From: CAZKXU01 sp964556665
GTDB lineage: Bacteria; Bdellovibrionota_C; UBA2361; CAZKXU01
Reading direction: 5' to 3'
Length of the DNA stretch: 32,447 bases
Assembly (NCBI GenBank): GCA_964556665.1
Contig: CAZKXU010000031.1
Span: forward strand, 1 to 32,447
In this document: piece by piece, positions 16,589-25,576 of the stretch
How positions within the stretch are numbered: position 1 is the first letter of the stretch
Layout: the number at the start of each line of letters is the position of its first letter
Translations under genes and position numbers: made by a program
Notes under the pieces: model-generated
What the model saw: only the letters and a program-made list of their open reading frames with translations
Database searches by the model: none
Told to the model about the DNA's origin: nothing

Positions 16589-16666
16589 ACTGGGACCGCG
16601 GGCTTCCAGCCCGCAACCTCGAAATTGCAATGGCGATTAAGCGGGCTGGAAGCCCGCGGTCCCAGT
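16589..16666. repeat. Palindromic repeat copy 4, downstream of secA
   Basis: ACTGGGACC / GGTCCCAGT closing stem with two symmetrical hairpins GCGGGC-TTCCA-GCCCGC and GCGGGC-TGGAA-GCCCGC. The centre includes GAAATTGCAATGGCGATTAAG, similar to the centre of copy 3. It lies between secA and hemW and may terminate secA transcription. Confidence 0.92.
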
Positions 16667-16742
16667 GTAGCAAACTTCAAGCATCTACCTATAAGCCCGT
16701 AGCATATTCAACTTTGACAAATTTAGATTTCCTGAAAAAGTG

Positions 16743-16751
16743 TGCTATATT
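16743..16751 (+). promoter_or_regulatory. Extended -10 promoter giving a leaderless hemW transcript
   Basis: TGCTATATT fits an extended -10 element (TGnTATAAT). The GTG start of hemW at 16759 lies 7 bases downstream, where transcription would begin, and no ribosome binding site is present. A TTGACA at 16714 is too far upstream (26-base spacer) to be a normal -35 box for it. Confidence 0.4.
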
Positions 16752-16758
16752 CTAGCCT

Positions 16759-17913
16759 GTGCGCCAATTCTCTCTTTACATACACATACCGTTCTGTTTC
16801 CACAAATGTCCGTATTGTGATTTTAACACATATGCAGTCTCTTCAATTCCTGAGATTGACTACACCGCTGCACTTCTCTCGGAGCTTGATTACCGTGCGA
16901 CTCATCCTGAATGGAATGGCCGCGCAGTACAGACAATTTTCTTTGGGGGAGGCACTCCCTCACTTTTCTCAGCGGAGGCTATTACTCGCATAATTACAAC
17001 CATAGCGCGAATATTCCCTGTAGAGGATCGAGCTGAGATCACGCTGGAGGCCAATCCAGGCACAGTCACAACTGAGTCCCTTAAAGGCTATCGCGATAGT
17101 GGAGTTAACCGCATTAGCTTTGGAGCTCAGTCATTTAATGGTACAATTTTAAAAAATCTCGGTAGAATTCATTCGCCTGAGCAAACTGCTGCTGCCGTGC
17201 AGGCAGCTCAACTTGTCGGAATAAATAATATCAATCTTGATCTGATTTATGGATCACCTAGTCAGACCTTATCTGACTTTGAGTCCGATCTACACGCGGC
17301 CTTAGAGTTAAAGCCATATCATATCTCTGCCTACGGATTAACTATTGAGAAAGGGACAGAATTTTTCACGCGCTTTAAAAAGGGCCAACTAAAACTTCCT
17401 AAGGAGCAGGCGGTAATATCGATGTTTGAGCTCGTAAATCGTATTCTGCCTGAAAATGGGTTTTATAGATATGAAATTAGTAACTTTTCACTGCCAGGGA
17501 AGGAGGCGCGCCACAACATGGCATACTGGAACGGTGATGACTATCTAGGACTTGGCGCTGGAGCGCACAGTTTCTGTCGCGGAGTAGATGGTATGCGCTG
17601 GGCTAACTATGCGCTACCTCAGAAATATATTGAGGCTGCTAGTACAAGCGGCAAAGCTGAAGCCTGGAGCGAGAAGCTTACAAAACGGGATTCAATGTTT
17701 GAGTTCTTCTTTTTAGGGCTGCGAAAAAGCTCAGGGGTAAAACTCACGGAGTTTAAAGCGCGTTTTGGAACAACTATAGACGACGCCTATCCGGCTTTGA
17801 TAGAGGTATTGCTAGAGCAAGACCTGCTGCGAAAAGACAACGATTCCTTGTTACTTAGCGAGAGGGGGCTGCTTTTGGCAGATAGTGTAATTGAGAATTT
17901 TGCTAGCAACTAA
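16759..17913 (+). CDS. hemW: HemW-like radical SAM haem chaperone (coproporphyrinogen oxidase family)
   Basis: Radical SAM protein of 384 aa. The [4Fe-4S] ligands are Cys13, Cys17 and Cys20 in IPFCFHKCPYCDFN, followed by the SAM-binding IFFGGGTPSLF (60-70). The segment NMAYWNGDDYLGLGAGAHSF is typical of HemW and related enzymes, which bind or insert haem rather than oxidise coproporphyrinogen; the motif is HFxCxYC-like only in HemN itself. The start is GTG. An overlapping frame from ATG 16742 is a shadow. It stands alone between secA and a convergent crotonase gene. Confidence 0.9.
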   Translation: MRQFSLYIHIPFCFHKCPYCDFNTYAVSSIPEIDYTAALLSELDYRATHPEWNGRAVQTIFFGGGTPSLFSAEAITRIITTIARIFPVEDRAEITLEANPGTVTTESLKGYRDSGVNRISFGAQSFNGTILKNLGRIHSPEQTAAAVQAAQLVGINNINLDLIYGSPSQTLSDFESDLHAALELKPYHISAYGLTIEKGTEFFTRFKKGQLKLPKEQAVISMFELVNRILPENGFYRYEISNFSLPGKEARHNMAYWNGDDYLGLGAGAHSFCRGVDGMRWANYALPQKYIEAASTSGKAEAWSEKLTKRDSMFEFFFLGLRKSSGVKLTEFKARFGTTIDDAYPALIEVLLEQDLLRKDNDSLLLSERGLLLADSVIENFASN

Positions 17914-17979
17914 TGATACATGTGGTTCGTATTCAGATATGGTAGCTATGAGAGGATACACTGCAACATGAGCAGGCTT

Positions 17980-18022
17980 TAGCAAGTGACAGAATAACGC
18001 TACGGTATTCTGTCACTTGCTA
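17980..18022. terminator. Long perfect hairpin between convergent genes
   Basis: TAGCAAGTGACAGAATA pairs perfectly (17 bp) with TATTCTGTCACTTGCTA across a 9-base loop. It lies midway between the 3' ends of hemW (+) and the crotonase gene (-), so it is well placed as a shared terminator. The usual T-tract is missing on both sides, so it could instead be a small repeat. Confidence 0.55.
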
Positions 18023-18043
18023 TAGTACCTATCAAGCCCCGCT

Positions 18044-18817
18044 TCAAAATCTTGCCTTTCTCTTCTCAATCGCAGCCCTTACACCCTCTTTAAATTCAGA
18101 TCCGGCATAGTTGATGCTCTGACAGCTTGCCTCCCTCTCTAAAGACTCTTTTAATGATGCACACGGATCGCGTACTGATTGAACAAGCTGGGAGACCGCC
18201 TCTGGACCACATTCAAGTATTTCGTTTGCAATTTTAAATACCTCTGAATTTAGCTCCTCGCCCGGTAGCACTCGGGAGACTAGTCCTAGTCTCAAAGCTT
18301 CTGGCGCTTCAATAATACGACCTGTCACCATAAGCTCCATGGCCGCCGCCTTACCGACTACCCTTGGCAGGAAATAGGTTGCTCCCATGCCCGGATGAAG
18401 TCCTAAACGTGTGAAGGTAAATCCTAGTTTTGCCTTATCTGAGGCGATTCTAATATCACAAGCCGATGCTAAACAGAGCCCCGCTCCGATCGCATGACCG
18501 TTAAGCGCTGCAATTATTGGCATAGAAAGCTCTAGAATACAGAGAAATGAATCGTAGAACTTTAACATTATCCGCTTATTCTCTTCAGGCGAGATCGTTG
18601 TTTTCCTCTCCAACATGGAGAGATTTCCACCCGCTGAGAATGCACGTCCGGCTCCGGTTAAGATAAGGACCTTAAGGGCAGGATCCGATTTAAGCTTACT
18701 GATAAGCCGCTTAAATTCATCCGCCATCTCCTCACCCATGGCATTAAGATTATCAGGATCATTTAAGGTAACCTGCCCGATTGTGTCTGAAATTTTATTA
18801 AACAAAACTAGTGACAT
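18044..18817 (-). CDS. Enoyl-CoA hydratase/isomerase (crotonase) family protein without the two catalytic Glu
   Basis: 257-aa crotonase-fold protein that binds acyl-CoA. The oxyanion-hole segments AGRAFSAGGNL (residues 56-66) and LNGHAIGAGLCLASACDIRIA (105-125) are present, and LGLHPGMGATYFLPR follows. Compared with rat mitochondrial enoyl-CoA hydratase, Glu144 (GGGCELA) is Cys115 here and Glu164 (PEI) is Phe135. Simple hydration of enoyl-CoA is therefore unlikely; isomerase, hydrolase, lyase or other acyl-CoA chemistry is possible. Divergent from the hexokinase gene. Confidence 0.85.
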   Translation of the reverse strand: MSLVLFNKISDTIGQVTLNDPDNLNAMGEEMADEFKRLISKLKSDPALKVLILTGAGRAFSAGGNLSMLERKTTISPEENKRIMLKFYDSFLCILELSMPIIAALNGHAIGAGLCLASACDIRIASDKAKLGFTFTRLGLHPGMGATYFLPRVVGKAAAMELMVTGRIIEAPEALRLGLVSRVLPGEELNSEVFKIANEILECGPEAVSQLVQSVRDPCASLKESLEREASCQSINYAGSEFKEGVRAAIEKRKARF

Positions 18818-18873
18818 GCAGAGAATCTATCTTTTTTTTTCTCTCAGCTCAAGGTTTAATACCTAAAGTAAGT

Positions 18874-20241
18874 ATGGCTAAACCAGAAAAGAGTCTTAAA
18901 AAACTTCTAAATCAGATCGGCTTCTATAAGTATGAGAACTCCCTAGAGGAGTTACGACTTATAGCAATGCGCATGGCTCATCTTGCCGGCCGCAAAACCA
19001 CACGCGCCAGCTTTGAGGCCTTACCGAGTTTCATTCCAAGTGAACATACAAAGCCTAAAAATGGGAAAACCTTACTAATTGATATCGGAGGTACATCTAC
19101 TAAGGTCGGCTTGCGCACGGTTAAAGGCGGAAAGGAGGCCTGGGAACTTCTATTTGAAAAAAACAATAATGAGCTAAGGGGCAAAGCGGGTAAAGGATCG
19201 ACCTTCGAACGTTTTGTAAAAAAACTTGCGATCGCAATAAAAAGCAAGAGCAGTGGCCCGATCTCTCTTGGGCTAGTGTGGTCAAATGCTGTTCAAAATA
19301 TACAATCCGTCCGTGGAGTATCTGCTATAGTTACTCAAAGAGAGCAGTATCAGAAAAATGAGTGGTTTATTAAAGATCTAAAAGATGGTGATGATTTAGG
19401 GAGATATTTTGAGGAGGCCTTCTCCGCCGCCGGTATAGATCTTACATCTTTAGTAATCTCAAATGATACGGTCCTTACGATGAAGGCCTTGCCAGGCGCA
19501 GCTGCAGGCGTTGTTGCCTCAACCGGATTAAACGGCTCCCTTGTAAAAACGGCAGATGAGCTTTTTGCCAACAATGATCCTACTGCTATTATCTGCAATG
19601 GAGAGATAGGCGGACGATTCCTCCTTCCAGCAACTGTACTCTCTGCTGCTGACTGGGTCTTAGACAATTCCGCTAAGAAGAGAAGACGTGTCGAAAATAT
19701 CGAGCTCTTGGTGGCTGGCAAATTTATCCCACAACTCTTTGCCGAACATATAGTGATCCTTGCATTTCTTGGGTTTATGCCGTTCAAACCTATCGCAAAG
19801 AAGCTCAAAGCCCTCGGCCTCCGCCGCTTTCAGGCATTCGAAGCGAGAGATCTTGAGCAGTTGGTAGAGGGTGAAGGCTCAACTTTTCTTTCAACCCGAG
19901 CTAATCTCGATATACCAGAAACCGCAATCACAGCCTTAACAGAATTAGCGCATGAGATCATAGTCCGCGCCGCAACCCTATGCGCACTAGTCTGCTTTTC
20001 TACAATCTCCAATCAGTTAAATAATGCAGATAAATTTAAAATCGCGCTGGATAGTCGACTGGCACGGGAGATTCCACTCTTCTTTCTGACCTTATCAGAG
20101 AAACTTAATGAGATGATGCCGGATAATAAAAAAGCAGAGTTACTACTTTTAAAACCATTATTAACAAAGAAAGGGGCTGCGATATCTATTCCTATGCAAG
20201 GAGCTGCACGCGCATTAGATTCCCTAAAAAACTCCTACTAG
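18874..20241 (+). CDS. Hexokinase of the eukaryotic-type family
   Basis: ATP-dependent sugar kinase, probably acting on glucose or another hexose in the cytosol. ASKHA-fold motifs occur in the order of the eukaryotic-type hexokinase family: LLIDIGGTSTKVGL (phosphate 1, about residues 67-80), LVWSNAVQN, VISNDTVLTMKA with the likely catalytic Asp198, ASTGLNGSL (adenosine-side glycine loop) and AIICNGEIGGRF. At 455 aa it resembles single-domain hexokinases of about 50 kDa, not the ~320-aa bacterial glucokinases. I choose ATG 18874; the frame also opens at 18811, overlapping the divergent gene. The 3' end overlaps the convergent subtilase gene by 18 bases. Confidence 0.8.
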   Translation: MAKPEKSLKKLLNQIGFYKYENSLEELRLIAMRMAHLAGRKTTRASFEALPSFIPSEHTKPKNGKTLLIDIGGTSTKVGLRTVKGGKEAWELLFEKNNNELRGKAGKGSTFERFVKKLAIAIKSKSSGPISLGLVWSNAVQNIQSVRGVSAIVTQREQYQKNEWFIKDLKDGDDLGRYFEEAFSAAGIDLTSLVISNDTVLTMKALPGAAAGVVASTGLNGSLVKTADELFANNDPTAIICNGEIGGRFLLPATVLSAADWVLDNSAKKRRRVENIELLVAGKFIPQLFAEHIVILAFLGFMPFKPIAKKLKALGLRRFQAFEARDLEQLVEGEGSTFLSTRANLDIPETAITALTELAHEIIVRAATLCALVCFSTISNQLNNADKFKIALDSRLAREIPLFFLTLSEKLNEMMPDNKKAELLLLKPLLTKKGAAISIPMQGAARALDSLKNSY

Positions 20242-21966
20242 CTTAACTGCTGTACATACCTTTGAAGATTCAAACTCTCTCTTTTGTTTAACTAGCCTGT
20301 TAGAGCTTTTTGAATTAGCAAGAATACCTATAGACTTGCTTTTGCCGCTTACTCGACCACGCGACACCTCAGCAGATATCTTAGTTACCGCCCCCAACAA
20401 CATCTTCTGCGGCAGCTTATATTCTATTGTTTTCGTTTCATTGCCATAAGAGACAATAGCAGGAAGTCCACAACGAAAGGTTTTTAAACGCGTCCCTGAA
20501 AACTTCAGTGTCGGGTTAACTATCCCAGCAGGCACGTTAGTAAACTTCACAGATAATGAAATCTTTCCATTTTTATCAAGATTAAGCGTACTTTTATTTT
20601 GCTTATTAATGGCGTTCAGGCTGACTGTTACTTTACTCTCCTTTGTTGAGTCAACTTCACTATCAGTAGAAATAATAACATCCTGAAATTCATGCGCTTG
20701 GGCCGCATTAAATGCTGCTAAGGCATTTAAACGGCCGGCACTGCTAAATAGAGCTCCTAGTGCCGGATCCTTATCTGTATTATTTAGTATAAGATCCTTG
20801 ATCTGAAGTGCACTAAACTGTGAATTAATGGATTTAAATAAGGCCGCTACGCCGGCAACTATAGGAGCAGCCTGTGAGGTTCCACTTATCGAGGCATATT
20901 GATTATTAGTATATGTACTTATTATATCAGTTCCAGGAGCAACAAGGTCTACCGAAGCTATCCCAAAATTTGAAAACTTAGCTCTATACCCACTTAGATC
21001 ACTAGCACCAACAGAGATAATATTCGGAAAATCATAAGATGACGGATAATCAGGAAAGAAATCATTATTATCACCGATCTCATCATCACCACCATTACCA
21101 GCGGCTGCAACTACAAGCATTCCCGCATCTCCAGCATCTGAAATCGCGGCTGCCAAGGCTTTAGATGCTCCTGGTCCACCTAGTGAAGCATTAAGGATAT
21201 GTGCTCCCTTTAGAATTGCATAATAGACCCCCTCAATAATCTCTGAATCTGTGGTGTAGTTGGAGTGATTAAAAACTTTGAGCGTCATTAATGAGACATT
21301 CCAATTAGTTCCAGCAGTACCTAGCTTATTATTACCAACCGCTCCGATAATACCGGCCACATGAGTGCCGTGACCATTGTTATCACTAGTATCAGGATCT
21401 CCATCTCCAAAGTCATATCCATTAACATCATCAATATATCCATTCCTATCGTCATCTATATTGTTAGCAGCTATCTCCGCTTCGTTCTTCCAGATATTAG
21501 AGGCAAGATCTGGATGTGTATGATCTATCCCGGTATCGAGTATCGCAACAATTACTGCATTAGATCCCGTTGTAGTATCCCAGATCTGATCAATTTTCGT
21601 GCTCTCAATCCACCATTGTGCGCCAACTAGCTCATCATTACTAACTAGCTGCAGCTTGCGTCGATAATTCCTCTCACAGTAAGCCTCAACATAATTTAGT
21701 CTTCGTAGTGTATCCTCAAGAGCCGGGCAATCTGTTTCATTGAGACCAAGAAGAGTTGCATTAGAAACAATATGTAAGAACCCGCCTTTCAAAGATCTCG
21801 CCTTAGAGCTTATCCCTTCCTGTGATAATAAGGATTGCACTGTCGATAACCGCAAAGCTTCCTTATCACGGCCGACTGATCCGCCACGGCATATACAGCC
21901 ATCATCTGCTGATACTTCTGAAATAATTAAAAGAGAGGCAGTTAATAGCGCAAATAAAATTCGCAT
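20224..21966 (-). CDS. Secreted subtilisin-like serine protease (S8)
   Basis: 580-aa exported protease. A signal peptide at residues 1-20 ends SEVSA, and a propeptide-like region follows to about residue 105. The S8 catalytic domain has Asp144 in VAILDTGIDHTHPDL, His199 in NNGHGTHVAGI, the oxyanion Asn in VVAAAGNGG, and Ser364 in SGTSQAAPIVAG. The Asp/Asn-rich stretch NNIDDDRNGYIDDVNGYDFG (168-187) suggests calcium binding, like fervidolysin/thermitase-type subtilases. A C-terminal region of about 150 residues (beta-rich, one Cys near the end) may be an immunoglobulin-like or secretion domain. Four N-terminal Cys (about 24-97) may form disulfides. Confidence 0.93.
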   Translation of the reverse strand: MRILFALLTASLLIISEVSADDGCICRGGSVGRDKEALRLSTVQSLLSQEGISSKARSLKGGFLHIVSNATLLGLNETDCPALEDTLRRLNYVEAYCERNYRRKLQLVSNDELVGAQWWIESTKIDQIWDTTTGSNAVIVAILDTGIDHTHPDLASNIWKNEAEIAANNIDDDRNGYIDDVNGYDFGDGDPDTSDNNGHGTHVAGIIGAVGNNKLGTAGTNWNVSLMTLKVFNHSNYTTDSEIIEGVYYAILKGAHILNASLGGPGASKALAAAISDAGDAGMLVVAAAGNGGDDEIGDNNDFFPDYPSSYDFPNIISVGASDLSGYRAKFSNFGIASVDLVAPGTDIISTYTNNQYASISGTSQAAPIVAGVAALFKSINSQFSALQIKDLILNNTDKDPALGALFSSAGRLNALAAFNAAQAHEFQDVIISTDSEVDSTKESKVTVSLNAINKQNKSTLNLDKNGKISLSVKFTNVPAGIVNPTLKFSGTRLKTFRCGLPAIVSYGNETKTIEYKLPQKMLLGAVTKISAEVSRGRVSGKSKSIGILANSKSSNRLVKQKREFESSKVCTAVKLVGVF

Positions 21967-22123
21967 GATAAAAAGGAATTTAAATTTTGCGCGAAAAAAA
22001 GAAAACCGAGAATAAAAAATGAGCTAACAGGTGCGCTAAGCACACTAAGTCTACCAGCTTTTGAATTGCTAAGCACTATCTCACAGAGGCCGTAAGATAT
22101 TGATAACTTAGAAAAAACATGGA

Positions 22124-22699
22124 CTAAGCCATACTCATAGCCCATAGCCAGGCCGAAAATAAGGAGAGTATTGTTAAGACACCCTGACCCAAACGGCTCC
22201 AGTCAACCACTCCATCCTTATTGAACGCCCAAAAAACAGTGAGCAACACTGCTGAAATCCAAAGCCAGAAGCAGAACTGTCCCAATGTCTGATATTTAAA
22301 ATTAGCTCGTGGGAGATACCGTTCTACGAGTGAGACCCCTGTTTCTGTTTCAAGATCAAGAAGTTTCTGATCTATTATAGAAACCTCCTCTGTAGATCTA
22401 AAAAAACTGCGGCTAGACTGGATACCACGCTTTAACTGCAGCAGCATCGTACGCTTATCATGCGGATCCTGCGTATGATCGATCCACTCGTTTAACTCTC
22501 GCTCGGCAGTATATGCAAATTCGTTCCCTGGCGCAGACCAAGAAACTGCCTTTCTATATGAGTCAACTGCCTCATCAATACTTGCAGCACTTTTGTATAT
22601 ACGCGCCTGCTCCAAAAATTCGCTGGCTCGCATAAGCGAGCAGATATACACTAGACCAAGTGTAAGAAATGACAATATCGCTATCCAAAAACATCTCAT
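22124..22699 (-). CDS. Membrane protein with TM-helical-TM-TM layout, unknown function
   Basis: About 191 aa. An N-terminal TM segment (ILSFLTLGLVYICSLM) is followed by a soluble alpha-helical part (about residues 25-140) with ARIYKSAASIDEAVDSYRKA that looks like one TPR-type helix pair. Two further TM segments close the protein (FCFWLWISAVLLTVFWAF and GVLTILSLFSAWLWAMSM). ATG 22699 is preceded by GAGAG; a GTG at 22705 is the alternative. It starts about 13 bases after the upstream TMTC-like gene ends, so they form an operon and may work together. Not recognised as a named family. Confidence 0.65.
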   Translation of the reverse strand: MRCFWIAILSFLTLGLVYICSLMRASEFLEQARIYKSAASIDEAVDSYRKAVSWSAPGNEFAYTAERELNEWIDHTQDPHDKRTMLLQLKRGIQSSRSFFRSTEEVSIIDQKLLDLETETGVSLVERYLPRANFKYQTLGQFCFWLWISAVLLTVFWAFNKDGVVDWSRLGQGVLTILSLFSAWLWAMSMA

Positions 22700-22711
22700 C
22701 AACACTGCTCT

Positions 22712-24466
22712 CTAACTAGCACTATTCAGATTTTTTATCAGCTCTCTTTCAAGTGCCTGCAATTCAGAATTCTCCGGCCTTCTCTTCTTTAGCTCCGCAA
22801 TTCTCTGCTTCGACTGTAAAAAATCCCCTTCTCTAAGTTGTACCGCTAACAAACCAAGAGTAGTATCAAAATTATGTGGCTCAACAACTAATGCTTGCAT
22901 GAATCTTTTTTTTGCACGCTCTACCTCTCCACGGTAAAGATAAATACGAGCAAGCCCATTCAAACTCTCTACATGCCTTGGATTTATCTCCAAAGCTTTT
23001 CGATACCAGTGCTCAGCCCCAGAATATATCCCCTTAAGGGCATATATAGATCCTTGTAGATTAGCAGCTTGGTCGTAGAAAGGATAGACCTCCAATGCCT
23101 GTTTGGCATATAGCATAGCCGAATCAAGCTTGCCATTATTTCGCTGAACGACACCATAGTTTAGAAGGCTCTTTGCACTTTGCGGAGCCACTAGCATCTG
23201 ATGCTCCCAGAGCGTGCTGCTATCGTACCAAACATTACACTGCAGAGCACTTTGTAGTGCAAAAAGTACGCTAAATATAACCATATAGAGAAAACGCATT
23301 ATAAGATGCCTGATCCTTAGAATTCCATATGCTAAAAGCCCTATAATTCCAACAGATGGAAGATAGGCTAGTCTTTCCGCAAATATAGTCCCAATAGGCA
23401 CAAATAAGTTTGAAGTTACTAGAAAAGCAGTAAAGAACCAGAGAATATGAAAGATATAAGGTGCGCGGGATTTGTAACCGCTAAGGCAGGCAAGGAACAA
23501 TGCGCTAATCAGACTTAAATTCAGAATTAGAATCGGAATATCGGCGATGGAAAGCGGCGTTAATCTGGCGTATGAATAATCTACGCTCAGTTCAAATGGG
23601 AATAATATTAATACAATATAGTCACCTAATAGCTTGAGGGCATTAATTACACGAACCTGCCAAGGCAGTGCTGCAATCGGATTATCCAAAAAACCTGCAA
23701 CCACTCCGCTAGGAGTAAGCTCTCCTAGTACGGCCAATCTCATATTAAAGTATACAAGCACGGCTACGATCATAAGCTCCAAACTTATGGCCAATCTTGT
23801 TTTAGTGCGAATCGTTCTAGGGAAAAAGTAAATGGAGAGCAATCCTAACGGTAGCATGACCAATGCACTCTCTTTTGAAAGCAGCGCTAATAGTAGACTT
23901 AAGCTCATTAGCAACTGCCAAAAGCAGAGTTTGTATAAAGGCTGCTCCTCAAAATTTATGCGCAGTAAATAATACAGGCTCAACAATCCGAAAAATGCTG
24001 ACAACAGCTCGGCTCTGCCGCTAATACTTGCTATAGCTTCAACATGAATCGGGTTGATTGCAAAAAGCAGTGTACTGAAAGCGGTGAGCTTAGGATCAAG
24101 GTACTTTCTTAAGATTTGAAATACTAATATTACGACTGCGCAGTGCAGTATTAAATTGAATAGGTGCAGGTAAAACGGGGAGAGTGCGGTCCAATGATAC
24201 TGCAGCGCATATGATGCTATTAATACTGGGCGATACAAATTGCCTGGATAGATAGAAGTTCTAAAAATATCCGGTAGATTTGCTAAGCTACGAATCATCT
24301 CGTTATTTGTAATGTGGATAAGATCATCCAGAGTGAACTGGTTCTGCAACGCTGCGATATGCGTGAGTAATGTAATTAGTATTAATAGTGGGAGAAAAAA
24401 CCTGCTGGGAGCTTCCTTCACAGTAAAAGGAATAGCGCATGCTGGAGATGATGACAAGGAGTTCAC
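22712..24466 (-). CDS. TMTC-like membrane protein with C-terminal TPR repeats
   Basis: 584 aa. The N-terminal ~400 residues form about ten TM segments with GT-C features: FTLDDLIHITNNEMI with Asp47-Asp48 in the first loop, NLYRPV, NPIHVEAIASISGRAELLSA and GTIFAERLAYLPSVG. These are hallmarks of the TMTC/O-mannosyltransferase-like family. Residues about 430-575 contain three to four TPRs (YAKQALEVYPFYDQAANLQG, WYRKALEINPRHVESLNGLA, FMQALVVEPHNFDTTLGLLA). Such proteins are predicted glycosyltransferases acting on exported proteins. The start is GTG. A 155-bp inverted-repeat element lies 22 bases upstream. Confidence 0.85.
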   Translation of the reverse strand: MNSLSSSPACAIPFTVKEAPSRFFLPLLILITLLTHIAALQNQFTLDDLIHITNNEMIRSLANLPDIFRTSIYPGNLYRPVLIASYALQYHWTALSPFYLHLFNLILHCAVVILVFQILRKYLDPKLTAFSTLLFAINPIHVEAIASISGRAELLSAFFGLLSLYYLLRINFEEQPLYKLCFWQLLMSLSLLLALLSKESALVMLPLGLLSIYFFPRTIRTKTRLAISLELMIVAVLVYFNMRLAVLGELTPSGVVAGFLDNPIAALPWQVRVINALKLLGDYIVLILFPFELSVDYSYARLTPLSIADIPILILNLSLISALFLACLSGYKSRAPYIFHILWFFTAFLVTSNLFVPIGTIFAERLAYLPSVGIIGLLAYGILRIRHLIMRFLYMVIFSVLFALQSALQCNVWYDSSTLWEHQMLVAPQSAKSLLNYGVVQRNNGKLDSAMLYAKQALEVYPFYDQAANLQGSIYALKGIYSGAEHWYRKALEINPRHVESLNGLARIYLYRGEVERAKKRFMQALVVEPHNFDTTLGLLAVQLREGDFLQSKQRIAELKKRRPENSELQALERELIKNLNSAS

Positions 24467-24488
24467 TTGATCTGAACTTCTTAGAAAC

Positions 24489-24643
24489 TATGGCTCTTCG
24501 CGCTTTTTTGTGGGTAAAAAACAGTCGGTGGGTGAGAGAATTGGCCGATAAATATAGCTATTCTTTCTGTTTCCCGTGCACCTGCACGTGCACGGCTTGT
24601 TCTTTAAACCTTTTTTACCCACAAAAACGCGCGAAGAGCCATA
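24489..24643. repeat. 155-bp inverted-repeat element (MITE-like)
   Basis: Left end TATGGCTCTTCGCGCTTTTT-TGTGGGTAAAAAA and right end TTTTTTACCCACAAAAACGCGCGAAGAGCCATA are inverted repeats of about 33 bases with few mismatches. The centre contains GTGCACCTGCACGTGCACG, itself palindromic. There is no coding capacity for a transposase. It sits between two minus-strand glycosyltransferase genes, directly upstream of the TMTC-like gene, where it could alter that gene's transcription. Confidence 0.88.
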
Positions 24644-24670
24644 ATTATGATGGATATAAGCTATGAATTC

Positions 24671-25576
24671 TCAACTCCCAAACCCCTCGTAATTCCCCTG
24701 ACTTTCACTATCAAAGAGCTTATCACCGCGCTCAAATCGCAGCGCCGCAATCTGCTCAGCAATCAACCCTAAGAGGAAGATGATTACCGATGTATTAATT
24801 AAGAGGTGAGACATATTGGTGAATCTACCCTCTGAAAAATAGGTATAGCCGTAACGGAGCAGTCCTAGGAAAAATAGGAAGGAGCTGACCGGCATAAAGA
24901 GCCTAAGCGGAGAAAAGGTCATCGCAATCTTCATGATAATAATAAGAAACTCAAAGCCATCATGAATCAGTTTAATTTTACTCTTACCAGTTCGATATCG
25001 TGTCTTAATTGGAATATATTTTATTGCCCGTCCTGATCTTATAAATGCCAAGGTCGAAGTAGTCGGATAGGAAAATTTATTCGGGAACATATCACAGAAC
25101 CTGACAGCATCCTCACGCCGCATAGCGCGGAAACCGGAGGTAAGATCCTCGATCTTGAAGTTTGCTATAAAGGAGGCAAACTTATTATATACAAAGTTTG
25201 CTAGATCACGGTGGAGGTGCGTCTCTGAACCGCGGCTTCTTGCACCTACTACCATATGATAGCGGCTAATATATGAAAGTAGTACAGGGATATCCTTCGG
25301 ATCGTGCTGCCCATCACCATCAAGAAATACCAACACTTTCCCACGTGAAGCTCGAATACCGGTCTTAACAGCGGCACCATTTCCTATATTATACGGGTGT
25401 GAGATGACCCTAGCGCCCGCATTAGAAGCTACCTTAGCTGTCTCATCAGTGCTTCCATCATCAACAACTATCAACTCAGAGCCCTCTATCTTGAGTCCAA
25501 GTATAGCCTGAATAGTTTCACCGATTATCTCACCCTCATTATATGCAGGGATAATTATTGAAAGCCTTAGATCCAT
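24671..25576 (-). CDS. GT2 polyprenyl-phosphate glycosyltransferase (DPM1-like)
   Basis: 301-aa GT-A fold enzyme transferring a sugar from a nucleotide donor to a polyprenyl phosphate on the cytosolic face. The N-terminus has LSIIIPAYNEGEIIGETI, then IVVDDGSTDET and the metal-binding DxD in VFLDGDGQHDP (Asp86, Asp88). IEDLTSGFRAMRREDA and YRTGKSKIKLIHDG are also family motifs. Two C-terminal TM segments (about 225-245 and 258-278) anchor it. It could supply the lipid-linked sugar donor for the GT-C enzymes nearby. Divergent from the GT4 gene at 25681. Confidence 0.9.
   Translation of the reverse strand: MDLRLSIIIPAYNEGEIIGETIQAILGLKIEGSELIVVDDGSTDETAKVASNAGARVISHPYNIGNGAAVKTGIRASRGKVLVFLDGDGQHDPKDIPVLLSYISRYHMVVGARSRGSETHLHRDLANFVYNKFASFIANFKIEDLTSGFRAMRREDAVRFCDMFPNKFSYPTTSTLAFIRSGRAIKYIPIKTRYRTGKSKIKLIHDGFEFLIIIMKIAMTFSPLRLFMPVSSFLFFLGLLRYGYTYFSEGRFTNMSHLLINTSVIIFLLGLIAEQIAALRFERGDKLFDSESQGNYEGFGS

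Noticed and set aside
21942..22145. 67-codon minus-strand frame between the subtilase and the 191-aa membrane protein
   Set aside because: Overlaps both neighbours by about 20-25 bases, has no ribosome binding site and no recognisable domain; could be real but cannot be supported.
24439..24666. Plus-strand frame of 75 codons over the MITE-like element
   Set aside because: It is made almost entirely of the inverted repeat and its flanks; treated as a by-product.
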